This document shows, piece by piece, positions 1-12,054 of a stretch of DNA of 64,000 nt (its first letter is position 1; each line of letters opens with the position of its first letter). This DNA comes from Physcomitrium patens (lineage: Eukaryota > Streptophyta > Bryopsida > Funariales > Funariaceae), in contig NC_037253.1 in NCBI RefSeq assembly GCF_000002425.4, positions 15,851,096-15,915,095 on the forward strand, written 5' to 3'. The translations under genes and the position numbers were made by a program. The notes under the pieces are model-generated. The model did no database searches. It was not told the origin of the DNA and saw only the letters and a list, made by a program, of their open reading frames with translations.

Positions 1-1374
1 ACACCCAATGTAATAGGCAATCAACGATCAAATTCCACTTCTTACTGGATTCAAGAATGAAGGATCCATAATATGGTGTTGGAAATCAGGTGGAGTGAGG
101 ACCTCCTAGAACCTGAACATGCACCTTGAGAATACCTTCTCTTGTAATCTAGGGCCTCCATTGAAAGCACTCCAAACATGTTCAAATTATTTGCAAGACT
201 AATGTAAAAATACACAAGTTAACTAGTCCATAAGCGCAAGAGACACTAAATACTAAAACCAACATGCACCCACCACAATTTGCTACTTTCAAAGTAAAAC
301 TCAATGCAATCAAAAACTCTACCACATGATCTCACTCCGGAATTCTCGATGTTGAATTCTAACAACTAAATTGGTATGAATCAAGATTTAGCTCGAATAT
401 ATAGTAAACACTCCTTTTGGGACAATTACACCAAATACTTAAGTCTTAAATAACCAACAACACCCAAAATATGGTAGAAGTACTCTAAAACCTTGTATAT
501 CCTTGTGTGGAAATTCTCCCGAACCTCAACACCTCATAACTCTTGATCCAACCGTCCAAACAAGATCAAAATTTACACGAAGTATTGATATGTTGTTATT
601 AATTTGTAAAAAAAATTTCAACCGCAAATTCGTGGCGGATTTTGAGATATTTTCAAAACCCTAACAGTCGCTTCAAACCCTAATCTTTATATACCCGCGC
701 GCAATTTTCTTTATATCTCACAAACCATAAGTCCAAATGCCACGAAACTTGTATAGATATCTTCTTAATACAAATGTTTACATTCTCCTAAAGTTTGAGC
801 CAAAATTTCGTTCGAAAACTCAAGTTATGGCTCCTAACACTACTTTGAACAAAACCGCTCACTTACTGCCTTTGATTTGAATGTGCTGTCTTTAACTCCT
901 TATAACTCCTTCACGTAAACTCCAAATGCAAAATTGCCTTCACGTAAACCCCTAAAATTTACAATCCTTGCCTCCGATTTCCTAATGGCCTCTTTGAAGT
1001 CGCCGAAATCCTTATCAAGGTCGCGGGCAGCCTCCTAAAAGCCCATTGGGCATGGATTTCGACTAATGGGGATCAAGATCCTTATTTCTACCTTCATCCA
1101 ACCATGCCTTGGTTTCATCCCTCCCAATTAACCTCCTATAAGTTTAAATCTTCATCTTTAGGCCCCTATCTCCTCTCAAGGCTTCATACTTAACATTAAG
1201 GTTCTATAACTTTTATATACTATAATCAAACTAAGTAAGGAAAACAAAATGAAGTTTTTTCATATCAACTCTTTTTAATTTAATCTATTATCCACTCTAA
1301 CATACATTTAGATTTATTAATATTTAATGTGTTCTAACTAATTTTTACATACTATAAGCATTTACACTACGACA
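1..1374 (-). repeat. 3' LTR of a minus-strand Ty3/gypsy element (runs off the window)
   Basis: This is non-coding sequence directly downstream of the integrase C-terminal frame that is read on the minus strand. Read on the minus strand, a polypurine tract (complement of about 1376-1386, G-rich) is followed immediately by TGTCGTAG at 1374. That is the expected arrangement of a polypurine tract followed by an LTR that begins with TG. The other LTR is not in the window, so the far end of this LTR cannot be fixed; it may extend beyond base 1. A decayed relative with the same junction lies at 62970. The LTR call is an inference from the junction and the neighbouring pol fragment. Confidence 0.6.
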
Positions 1375-1418
1375 TCCACCCCCTTCAAACGTGCACATCC
1401 TCCGGTATGTGCCACGTC

Positions 1419-1985
1419 TTACTCCTCTCCTTCTTCTTGAAAGTGCTCCAAATCATTCATAGGTTCTCCTCCTATACATTCTTGATCCAAATATTGAGGT
1501 AGAAATTCTTCAAGGTCTTCTATTTTGAATTGCCCATCTCTTCTTTTAAAAGCCTTTATCTTCTTTTCAGCTACTGGAATTCTAATGATAGCTCCATCTA
1601 ACTCCCGTAAGGTGTATGTGGCATTATCGTGGACTGTGACTACCACATATGGTCCAAACCATTTTTTTGCAAATTTCTTTACGGTGCTATGTTGATGTTC
1701 AAGGCTACTATCATAAATTAGAACCCAATCTCCAGCTTCTATAGGCCTAGGCCTTAATCTATGAGTCCTGTCAAATCTTTCTTTATTTTTTAACCTTGCT
1801 TCTTTTAACCTCTCTACTGCAATCTGCAAGTCTTCAGGTAACCCTCTCAATTGTTGGATTCGAAGTTCTAACAATCTTTCCCTATCAATGTTATCTTTCC
1901 AAGATAGAAACATCTATGTAGGATATGTTCTTTCAGTTGGCATCATAGGTTTTTGTCCTAACATTAATTCCATGTATTAACATCA
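1419..1985 (-). pseudogene. Ty3/gypsy integrase C-terminal fragment (family 2, no chromodomain)
   Basis: An open frame runs from 1913 to 1419 on the minus strand. The same frame can be followed upstream to about 1980 through a single TAG stop at about 1914-1916. The readable part carries features of the end of a gypsy pol polyprotein: a MLGQKPMMPTER block (end of the integrase core), a helical ELRIQQLRGLPED segment, KNKERFDRTHRLRP, and the beta-rich GDWVLIYDSS...KWFGPYVV segment of the integrase C-terminal domain. No chromodomain follows. The element is cut off at about 1985, where the left arm of the inverted duplication begins, so RT, RNase H and the catalytic core are missing. It is the least decayed copy of this family here; other copies lie at 43.5-44.9, 53.1-55.0 and 63.0-63.9 kb. 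Confidence 0.8.
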
Positions 1986-1988
1986 TAG

Positions 1989-4320
1989 GTAAAATGAGAA
2001 AGAATAAGAGTACAACAAATGTTGAATTGTAAATTTTATCAAGCTTTTCAACAAAATACAATTGAAAATAAACTTGATAATTATGGGGCATGAATATTTT
2101 GGTATCATTCTGTTTGAGAATTTTGCATGTTTATTTACATTGAACTCTAGTGTTTCTGATTGAGAGAGCTTACAAGAGCTATTGCGTGTAATTCCCTCCA
2201 AGTCTAATCAATAACTAGCTCATGTTTGAAGTTGCAAAGGGTGTTGAAGGAATGTGGTGTTGGTGTGGAGAGCTTGATGGGAACATCCCCAACAAACTCC
2301 CACCAAATCATTGATTTGCTGTTGAGAATGTCAAAATATCCATGCCCTTTTTATATCATCAATTTACAAAAAAGAATACTTGTAGATTCATTCCTTTTAA
2401 AATACCATTCAAAAAAATTAAACATTCAAATATCAATCAGCCCACAGCCTGTTTATGTACCACAGTTACATGATTGGTTTTTCTGTGTTCTATCAAGCCT
2501 TCATATATTCACCAAACCAAAAACAGACATCTAATATCCACGTTTCAAAATCAGCCCTTCCAAAACAATGAACTCAGAATACTAAATACACACATCCATA
2601 TCCCCCGTCACCATGAGCTTTGTCTCCCCTACCCCAACAGAATAAATAAATAAATATCAAATCAATATTAAGAAATTTAAATTTCATATCAAAAATTCAA
2701 CCCCTAGAGGGACATGGGACAGGACAACATCAATACAATGTTCAATTGATGAATTTGTTATTAATTGAAATCATATTTACATACCAAAATGAATACTGTT
2801 CTCTCTTAGATATCAGCCTTGAATAAAAGAGAGGCAGAGGAAGATTCCAGATGCTTCTAGGTCTACCCCCTCCATACATCAAAGGCCTCTTTCTTCCTCT
2901 GCATATTCAATACCCACTAAAATTACCAATGCCCAACGGGGGGCCCTCCCGTGGTGTGTTCCCAAAGGTTCCAGCCACCACACATACATACACATATTGA
3001 TACACACACAGCACAGCCTCCGTGGTGGGCCACATCTTCAATAGGAGAATGGCGTCGAGCACACACTCTCACTGTGTGCCAGCTGCTTTTCAATTGTCCT
3101 TCCAATTATTGTATTCAATTTCTTGTAATGTGTAAGCTTAAATACCCTTCATCAATTCCGTATTTTAGAATAAAATGTCTACGATTATCATATACAGAGA
3201 ATATTTCTCATGTAGTAAATTGGGACGTACAAAAATCACTCATGTTCGTATTCAAACGTAAATATTTGGAGTATATAGTAGATTCGAAAAATCTTGATAT
3301 ATGTAGAAAAATGATTTTTTTGAGGGAGATTCACCAACAACATTTTCTAAGCTCAAATTTTTCATGGAAACTAATACCAAATATCATTTTGTAGTAATGA
3401 AGTTAGCTGCAGGATCTCTATAAATTCCCAGTTCAATTATGAATCCTTTATCATCTATTAGAAAGAAAGAAATATTACAAAAGTTAAGAGTTGCACAATA
3501 CTCAAAATTACAAACAGGAAACCCCCTGAAGTGAAATATTAAAACGTTGAAAATTTAAAAATTCAACGTATTATACATACATAAAAGTAAAAAATGTTAG
3601 ACATCTCAAAGTTCTGTATTTGACAAGGACGCGTCGCCCATGTAATCAATTTTACCACCAACTTTGCAATGGAAACAAGGGAAAACTACACAAACCAGAA
3701 TGGAAAACGAGGCCATGCAGGACAGCAATAGCGTAGATGAGGAAGCGAGGCGCCACGCTGGACCCACGTGGTAAATAGCTGACGTGGTGGCTAGGCCAAC
3801 CTACGTGGAGGGGTGAAGAGATTGAAGCTGGGAGCCGTCATTGCGGGAAAGCCCCAACGACTGGGGCTCAAGCCTCGTAACGGAGTGCCCTCGTAACGGT
3901 GGTGGATCCATCCAGCCCGCAACCAGAATTAGCCCCGCCTCTCGCTCTCTCTCTCTTTCGCACCCAACACATCGATTTCCGCTTTACGATCTTCACCTCG
4001 AACCCAATCCTCCGCGTTAGATCCTTCCCTGAGAAAAGTCTCGACCAATACCCCGCCGTTTGGCACCACCTGGATCAGCTTTCCGTTTGTTCTCTGTTGT
4101 TAATTCGAGGTTCGTCGGCGTGCTCTCTTTCGTTGAAGTTGTCAAGTGTTTTTCACAGTTGGGTCGACAAAACTAGTTCTGGAACTGTTATTGAAAACCT
4201 CCGGCAGAAGGAGCGAGGGCAAGTTGATTTGGTTGGCGGTGTGGTGAGAAATTTGTCGAGGAAAGAAAGATTGGTGTCGGTGGAAGATCGGGGTTGGTGG
4301 TCGTGGTAGAGCTCGCTGGT
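1989..4320 (+). repeat. Left arm of a 2.3 kb inverted duplication
   Basis: The sequence from the block beginning AAAATGAGAAAGAATAAGAG near 1991 up to about 4320 reappears in reverse complement at 56920-59242. The outer 1.8 kb of the two arms is almost identical by eye, with scattered substitutions and small indels (for example a 5-base difference near 2265). The inner 0.5 kb (left about 3828-4320) differs heavily, almost entirely because the right copy has T for C or A for G. The left arm leads without interruption into the bHLH gene and is GC-rich near the gene, so it is probably the original. I recognise no protein gene in 1989-3600. Confidence 0.93.
3761..3810 (+). promoter_or_regulatory. 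Cluster of three ACGT-core elements upstream of the bHLH gene
   Basis: Within about 45 bases there are a perfect G-box CACGTG (3765-3770), a TGACGTGG site (3780-3787) and a TACGTGG site (3802-3808). ACGT-core and G-box elements are known binding sites for plant bZIP and bHLH factors, including ABA-response (ABRE) factors. The cluster lies just upstream of the CT-rich presumed start region of the SCRM-like gene, so a promoter role is reasonable but inferred. All three sites are also intact in the right arm of the inverted duplication, at about 57420-57475. Confidence 0.45.
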
Positions 4321-7300
4321 GAAAGTCTAGTGTGTCGGTTCTCATCAGTCTAGTGTGTCGCTGGTGAAAGTCTAGTCTGGTGAAGTGCTCTCACTCTCTC
4401 TCTTTCTCTCCCTCTCTCGTGGAAGTATTCTTGGTAACTAAGTGTACTTCAGGTCTGTCAAATGAAAAATCACTGGAAGAGGTAAAACTGTACCAGGAAG
4501 TGTGTCCCGCGGTTCAATGCACTTGAAGGAATAGATCCTGAATGCTGCGACTGCGATTTCGCGACAGAATCAACCCCTAGGTTGAGCTCGATTCAGATTG
4601 TGCTGGTCTAAAGCGGTAAGCTCTTGCTCAGTTTGAATCTTGTCCAAGTGACTTGCATCTTGAGAATTAACTGTCGGTCTTTCCATACATGTGGTGTAAT
4701 TAACGTAACGGTTAGCCTAGATGATGGTTGCTGTCATGCTCAGCAATGAACCCCGCTTCCAGCCTCTCACGAAATTCTACGCAACTAGTCCGATGAGTAG
4801 CTTGAACTACCAAATTCGATACTGTTTTACTGCTCTTTTGTTTCGTTCAGGTCGATGGGTCAAGCGCGGTGAGGTGTCTTCCTGGACTTCATGCCCAATT
4901 CGACCAATTTGGAAGCAAAGTTGCATCGTGCACTTGCGATTGATAAACTTGAACTCTTTTCTCATCGGCGTTGATTTATCCTTAGTTCAGAAAAATCGCT
5001 TCTGTTGTCTAGATCCCAGCAGGAAAAGAAACCAAAAAAGAAAAAAAAAGAAGAGTGAAGAATATGTCAGATGCATATTTTCCAACTCGCAGGGGACGAC
5101 AGCAGGGGTCCTAGCCCTCGTGTAGCAACCTGATTCCTCCCCTGAAATTAATCGCAGTGCCAACTCAGGAGTGTTTGATTGGTACCACCCCGACGGGTAC
5201 AAAGCAGTGGTACTCATGAAACCCAATCCCCTTAATGACTCAAGTGTATATCCTTCGGAATTTTTTACCTGCGCGCAGTGGTGGTACTCAAACATCCCAT
5301 GTTCATGGGAATGTTGGCTGAATCACTGATGGGCCTTGAACAGCCCAAGTAGCCTGAGAGCCCTCTGGGCGCCTCATCACTCCATAATGGTACCCCAAAG
5401 ATCAATTTTGCTTTAAGACTGGTGTTCTTAGGTGTATGTTACACTTCGTAGCATAAGTGGGGTTGATCATAACTTGGACGTACTTCTGAACTACTTTGGT
5501 AAGTAATCAATTAATCAGCATTAAGCGATATGGTGATGCAATTCTAATGCCGTGCCATTTTTTCCTTCGAGTTGCGATACATTGCATCAGGCATTGTATG
5601 CAGATCCTAGGTGATCTATGGCAAACTGTTGTCACAGATCTCTACTCTCGAGACAGATAACGAAATATTCTCCGTATTGTATCCAAAGCATGCGTGGCCC
5701 CATGGATGAACATGCATGAACTTGGGGTTACCCTAGAAGTATTTAAACAGGGGTGATTCCTCATTCTTCTCAGGGGTTAAAGTACAGAAATGTGTGAGCT
5801 ATCTTATCAAGCCTTTTGTACAAAATTTGTATGGGGATTGATACTCGTAGCGTACTCTCAAACTGGCTGAGTCATGTAGCTCTGCCAACTTTCTCATCAT
5901 TTTAGTAATCTTCAGTAATTTCTTCACTTGTGCGATGAACATGAAATTCAATGCTGTAGTTGGGGTCCTGGGTAGATTGCTAGAAGTAGCGCAAATCCGG
6001 ATAGTTTTTATCCTTGAATAATCCTCATGTTAATTCCACGAGAAGTACGTCGTCCACAGTTTGAGTGGGATTGATGTCTCAGCGAGACGCTGTAGGTGAT
6101 GGTTTAGTTGGCACTGACTCAATGTGTTGAGGGTTCCACCTAAATCAACCTTTGCGGCACGCGCTGGCTCCCCTCCACGATGCCTGGATATTTTTTGGTG
6201 CAACTTCCTTTTGAATTTCTTGTGGCCATGACAACGCTAGGTAATGAATATTGTGGTTCCCCGATCTAGTTTAGTTTAGTAAGCAACTAGAAACTGCTGG
6301 CGATCGTATCAATATTTTCGTGATTTTAAGTGGTTTTTGTGACTTTCTGCACGAAGACAATATGTATCTGAGCTGAAGGTGACGTGAAGGTACGCGGAGC
6401 CCCTTGATTAGGTGATAAATTTTGGTTTACTGAGGCCATTGTAAGTGTATACCAAGCTGCTCATGATGTCGTCAAGTGCCTCTTTCTGAAATCAGAGTTT
6501 CTTCAGTTTTGCAACCTGCAGCTCAATCGCATAGTCAAGGATAGCGACTGCTTTTTGTAGGCAAAAACACCCCAAACATCGTAGCTATTAAGCTTTGTTC
6601 CTGTTCCAACCTCCGGAAGCAAGATGTTGCTGCGTCGGCACAGCGCCTTTGAAGGTCGATTAGTGAGAGAGTATTAGATCGTTGCTGCTCTGTCGGTGTC
6701 GTTCGGTCCGATGATTTTTACCGATCGGAAGGTGTTAGTCAACCTTCTACACGAAGTTGTTGTTTGGGGAAGCTAGTCTACCTTGCAGGTAATTTGTAGA
6801 CAGGAGAATAAGTCTCTCAATCGGAGAGTTAGGCGTTTCAAAGGAACTGAGAGAAGTGAAGTACGGGAGGGTTCAGAATTTCAGTCACTTGAGGAGACAG
6901 CCTTGACGTTACTACTTGCAACAGATGAAGGTGGTGGGGGCCTGTGCCCATTAGTCACCAGCATTGGCACATGAGAATCTCAGGGGCCAGTCTTGCTTGC
7001 ACTATCGACGAACCTCCAATGTCTCTGTCCTTCAGATTCTTCACGCAACTGTTGGCTTCTTTGTCTCCACAGAATTTGTCGACGGACAAATTTGCAAGGA
7101 TCGATAGATTAGTCTCCTCTTAAGCTTCACTTTCACTGAGCACTCGGTTTTCTTGGAAGACCTTGTAGTTCGTCAGTTCGCCTTCCTGAAGCTTGTCAAG
7201 CGCAAAGGCGCAGGAGTAAGCTTCAATTAGTGAACACTCGTTTTGAACTTTATGCATGTTTGATAGTTTCATGAATCTACTTCTGCGCTAGTAGCTCACC

Positions 7301-7984
7301 AAAGACTTTTTGGGAGACGCCGAAAAATTAGGACTTCCGCTACAGTCTAGCTATTGTGTGGACGAGCGTGTAAACATTTTGATTTGTATCAGCAATATGT
7401 AAACACCCCATTCTTCTAATGCCGCAGTTCTCGTCCTCGGATTAGTGGGGTTTGAGAATAGTTTCCCGGATCTGGAAGTCTGGTAGTATTTTTCTGATCA
7501 TCAGCAGTGATCCGGAGCTTTTAAATTGATTTCACACTTTCGTGTCTTTTCTTTAATAGAAATGAGCTCGTACACAATGCACGGAACTGGTGCCACCGCC
7601 CATCTTGATTTCTCTTCTTTACTTAATCCTGTAAAGACCAGATCAACTACATAACCGTGGAGATTTTTCAAACTTCTGCTGATGTCGGTGCAGTATGTGT
7701 TGCAGGAAGGATAAGCTTTTGGTCGTCAACAGCAGATTTGATCAAATCCCGATTCAAATTGGGCCATATTCCTCCATAGCCGCTAAATCACTATCTTGAA
7801 CGTTCAGGTATTTGCTCTCCCCCAAATCCATGAGTATCTATGAACATTCAACACGGTAATGGTCTAAGAAATGAGAGTATTTTTTGAAGAGGTTTAGGTA
7901 CTTATCAAATACAAATATGTACCCTTTATGCACATCAAGTCTAATCCTGCATATTTGGTGCTTTTCAACACGAAGTGGTGCACC
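3828..7984 (+). promoter_or_regulatory. Presumed transcription start region and long intron-bearing 5' leader of the SCRM-like gene
   Basis: This stretch contains no recognisable protein-coding exon. It begins with a GC-rich, pyrimidine-rich segment (CTCTCGCTCTCTCTC at about 3940-3960) typical of plant 5' leaders. It has a strong donor-like CGG|GTAAGC at about 4616 and several acceptor-like sites, for example TTCGTTCAG at about 4851. Composition stays near gene-like (not AT-rich) up to the start codon, which suggests transcription through the region. Many short upstream ATGs exist, such as one at about 7564 opening a frame of about 30 codons. Exon boundaries inside the leader cannot be settled from sequence alone, and a start site closer to 7985 is possible. 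Confidence 0.4.
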
Positions 7985-10591
7985 ATGGCGTCGCACTCGA
8001 ACCCCGATTTATGGATGGGCGCTGCCTCATCTGACATCAGGTACCATTGCTACCACTGCATGCCTATAGAAAACTACACTACACACAAGGTTTAGATTTT
8101 AGACTTCGAAACTGAAAATAAGGATACAAGAAGATAACATGCGAAGATAAATCTTGAGCTACAAGCAACTCTATGTTTTGTTTCACAGGATATCCTCGAA
8201 TTCTGGTCTCGAACTTGAAGGAGACTCGTCGTGGAAGGCACCTAAATCCTCTCGGAACACCAGTAACATGGACGTCGCCAAAGTATGTTGCATTCATACT
8301 CTTATGCTTAGATGTGTTATGTTTCGAATGTTTCTGTTTGTATCGCATTGGATTTTGAATTCACAAAATCAGATATCCATGATTTGGATTCCCATTCCAG
8401 CACGCACGTATAAAACGCTTACGCCGGTTGATCTCGCAGCAAGTAGTACAGGACACCATGAGAGCAGCAAGTTTCTGCAAGGGAGTGCTAGATGAAGAGT
8501 GGTACACGCCCGAAACCTCTCTCATGGAGTTGTCTTCGTACTCGTCCCCTTATGGGGCACAAGATGCTCGGTCAAATTTCAGCTTGCTCGACTCCTCCCT
8601 GAATTATGACAACGGCAACCTCATGGCCAACTTCCGCCCCGCCCCGTCCAGTACTTTAGGCATAGGCCAGCTCGAGAGCAACCGCATCCTTAGTGATCTC
8701 GCATGCACTGGCCAGTGCTCGAGTGTTGGCCTCCTCTCAAGTATTTCTCCAGGTCTTTAAGCAACCATGCATTTTGAGCAACCATGCATACTGATGACTT
8801 CTCCTTCAGCATGCGCTGTAAAATCAATTTATTGATTTTAAAGAAGTCATAGATGTAATCGCATTTCTCTGCATGTCATTCAAGCTCTGAGCGCTCTAGG
8901 ACGATTCACATGGTAAGCTGATGCGACGTGTTGAGATTTTGCAGGCAGGCACCTTCGCCGAAGCACCACAACGGACAGCCTCGGCTCAGGCTTGCCGACA
9001 AGCTTCAGCCAGGGAGCGGTAATCCCGAGTGGAAGCCTAAGTAACATCACCAGCAGGAACACCAATACAGAGAGCACAAACTTTCCACCTTCATTTTCAG
9101 ATGCATACAATGCACCAGCATTGGACCTAGACAAGACTGGGAAAGAATGCGCTGGCGACATCAGAGACAAGCTTGAGCCATATCAGACAAACAAGCGCAT
9201 GGAGAGTTACCCACCAAGACAGCAGGCATTTTCACAGAAGCGTGCAGCCTCTCCTCGATCTATGGGAGGTGGAACTGTCTCGCCAACAAGCAAGTCACCT
9301 CCGCGAGTGGTTACATCTACCTCAAACGACTCCTCTGTGGACATACGGGATGAAGATAGCCCTCATGTGCAGAATTTCCGAGGAGCGGAGCTGCACTCAG
9401 GATCCGATGATCCAAACGACATAGGTATAGATGGGGATGACCACAATGGGAAGGATGACGACGATCTGGACGAGAGTGGCGATGGTTCTGGGGGGCCCTA
9501 CGAGGTGGAAGAAGGCGCAGGCAATGGAACACAGAACAACGGGAAATCGAAGGCCAAGGGGAAACGGGGACTCCCTGCAAAGAACCTCATGGCCGAGCGC
9601 AGACGCCGCCAAAAACTCAACGATCGCCTGTACATGCTTCGTTCTGTGGTTCCCAAAATCACCAAGGTTCAACGCACCTTCACTCTCGATCTTATCTATA
9701 TGCTGTATGATGGTTGCACACATTAGAGGTTACGATTTTCTATAAGGTTCCAGTGACACATTCAAAGTGGGTATGGCCAACAGATGGACAGAGCCTCCAT
9801 ACTCGGTGACGCAATTGAGTACCTGAAGGAGCTCCTACAGCGCATCAACGACATTCACAACGAGCTGGAAGAAGCAAAGTTGGAGCAGTCGCGGTCCATG
9901 CCGTCCAGCCCAACTCCGAGATCCACTCATCATGGCTACCCTACCGCCGTTAAAGAGGAATGCCCAGTGTTGCCGAATCCAGAATCCCAGCCTCCAAGGG
10001 TGCGTACCTCATCATCCCTCATCTTCATGCGTTTGCTTCTCATTACATAGATTTTCTCAGAATTCTCTCCTGCGCTAGTTAAAATGTCAAAGAAGATGCA
10101 TGGCATTGCATTGCATTCTCCAGGCTTGATTTAGTTCCTGAGTATGATTTGAGGTTTCCACATGCGCAGGTGGAGGTGAGGAAACGAGAAGGCCAAGCAC
10201 TTAACATCCATATGTTCTGCGCGCGTCGGCCAGGATTACTCCTTTCTACTGTGAGGGCACTTGACGCTTTGGGCTTGGATGTGCAACAGGCCGTCATCAG
10301 CTGCTTCAATGGCTTTGCTCTAGACCTCTTCCGCGCTGAGGTAAGCTGTGCCAGACCAACCCCCAAACCCTAAACCTGAAAAATCACGCTGTCGCTTGCA
10401 AAATTACAAGAGCTCGCGTGTGTACTAAGCGCCGTAGAAATGGCCAGCCTCATTGGGTTCAGGCCCTGTACTGATGCACTGTGGGCGAGGTTTGTTGGAA
10501 TGGCCAGGCAAAAGATGTAGACGTTGGACCAGAAGAAATAAAGGCAGTCCTGCTACTCACTGCAGAATACGGAATGCATTCTTTGCAGTGA
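7985..10591 (+). CDS. SCRM/ICE1-like: ICE1/SCREAM-like bHLH transcription factor, seven coding exons
   Basis: Proposed exons are 7985-8040, 8189-8282, 8440-8752, 8945-9666, 9784-9999, 10170-10340 and 10508-10591, together 551 residues. All junctions are GT-AG and in phase. The start sits in a strong context (CACCATGGCG). The acceptor of exon 3 is uncertain: 8401 and 8452 are also in phase. Residues about 361-425 form the bHLH domain: a basic region with [13 protein letters not shown], then helix 1, then [18 protein letters not shown]. The intron after KITK splits the domain. An acidic Asp/Gly-rich stretch precedes it. A VKEE at about K452 matches the SUMO-site context of ICE1. Residues 468-551 are the ACT-like C-terminal domain ([38 protein letters not shown]). 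In plants the family pairs with SPCH/MUTE/FAMA-type bHLH proteins in stomatal development, and in Arabidopsis it also acts in cold response. It acts in the nucleus on E-box DNA. Family identity is very secure; the exon 1-3 structure is a prediction. Confidence 0.93.
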
Positions 10592-10960
10592 ATTTCATCC
10601 AGCAAATGGTCACTATTCGAATTATCTTCTCCCCTGCGTGGTGAAATGACCTAATTAGTACCGTCATTCACAACACACGCAATTAGCAAGAATTTGAAGT
10701 GGACATTGTACTATCAGACTATGACCCGTTTTTGCTGTTTCGTATACGGTAGGGCCCGCAGAGCGCACTCCAGAGAGCCTATGGGACCTGCACAATATGG
10801 CCAGTAGCATTAACAAGCCTTGAGAGCGTCACGACAGCGAAAGTTTCGTGGAAATCTCTAACACTTTTGTGATGTGTTTCCTAAGTACTGTCCCACTCCA
10901 CATCTGCCCGACTTGTAAGTTGCGTGGCTGAATAAAACGAGATATTCTGTTGCAAAGGGG
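10592..10960 (+). terminator. 3' UTR and likely polyadenylation signal of the SCRM-like gene
   Basis: After the TGA at 10589-10591 the sequence is non-coding and of mixed composition. A canonical AATAAA lies at 10931-10936 inside CTGAATAAAACG, about 340 bases past the stop, followed by a TG-rich stretch. Cleavage just downstream is inferred. Confidence 0.5.
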
Positions 10961-11300
10961 GATCAGAACTAAACACTGGCGAGACCTAAATGACAGACCC
11001 ATCTAGTTTTCGGTCACCGAACCTTCACAGCAGCGAGCAAGGTACCCTATGACCCTCTAGTGCGGATCAAAATGGTGTCGCATAGTCTCGAATTGTGGAA
11101 TCGGATCACGTCCAGAGTGACTTTCGAAAGCCCCATGGAGCAATCGTGCAATCGGAACCGTCGTCATGCAGCAGCCGCAGCAGCTTCAATCCATGAGCCT
11201 CGCCGAGTCTCTCGCCGCCTGGAGCTTGTTCTCGTCACTTTAACCGCGGTTGCGACGAGATGGTGATGAGCTCTGGGTGTGGAGACCCATGACCACTTGT
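10960..11300. other. GC-richer island without a recognisable gene
   Basis: This is a short GC-rich segment downstream of the bHLH gene. It holds an open stretch of 68 codons at 11060-11266 and a 25-codon frame starting with ATG at about 11166 (MQQPQQLQSMSLAES). Neither resembles a family I know, and both end quickly. It may be extended 3' UTR or the remnant of another transcription unit. The composition changes sharply to AT-rich at about 11300. Confidence 0.3.
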
Positions 11301-11794
11301 CAACATTCATGTTATAGTGAGAAAACTTGATGGTGAATTTTTTACCCCATGAGCAAAGAAGGTGTCGTTTAGATGATGGAGTTTCATTCTTAGACGAACC
11401 AAAAGTAAATTAATTAATAAATGAAAAAAAAAATACTTTTATATGTAATAGACCAAAATGTTGCAAAAGAATTCAAGATTAGATAAAAATTTGTATTTGA
11501 TTATATCTTATCCAATAAAATAGAAATTTTATATTTAAGTTTTTTTAAAATTTTAAAAATACAATTAAAAAAAATTCAAGTTCAAAAAATTTATTTATAA
11601 AGTTTCAATTACCAAATATATTTTTAGTTTTTTTATGTTTTTTATAACTTTTTAATTGTATAAATGTTCAATACATATTTTACCGAGAGACATTTAGATG
11701 AGTTGCTAGTAATCTTTTATATAAATGAATAAATTGAATTGCAATTGTTGAAAGATGTCCAATTAACAAATAGATAAGAAATATAAATAAATAA

Positions 11795-11831
<37 letters not shown>

Positions 11832-11835
11832 CATA

Positions 11836-12054
11836 GGAGAATGATAAAGTGATCCAAATTTTTACTAAAGTGACCCACTATCTTAAGCATCATTGCACCC
11901 TTGGAGCCCTTATCCTTGTTTCCAACTGTTCTCCATTCCCAATCTTCATTCCCAACCATTGTTAGAGATGGGGGTGATGGTTGGGAAGAGGAGAACGGCT
12001 GGGAATAGGGTATGTGGGTCGATTTAGTAAAAATTTGGGTCACTTTATCATTTC

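Noticed and set aside
2951..3394. 147-codon plus-strand open frame, also present in the right arm
   Set aside because: Its conservation is explained by the near-identity of the two arms. It contains CA-repeat-derived HTHIDTHTA sequence, has no domain, and the same DNA is also open on the other strand.
9397..9723. 108-codon minus-strand frame and other frames overlapping the bHLH gene
   Set aside because: Shadows of the GC-rich coding exon 4 on the plus strand.
11060..11266. 68-codon plus-strand frame in a GC-rich island
   Set aside because: Alanine run from CAG/GCA triplets and no similarity that I recognise. Kept only as a note on the island.
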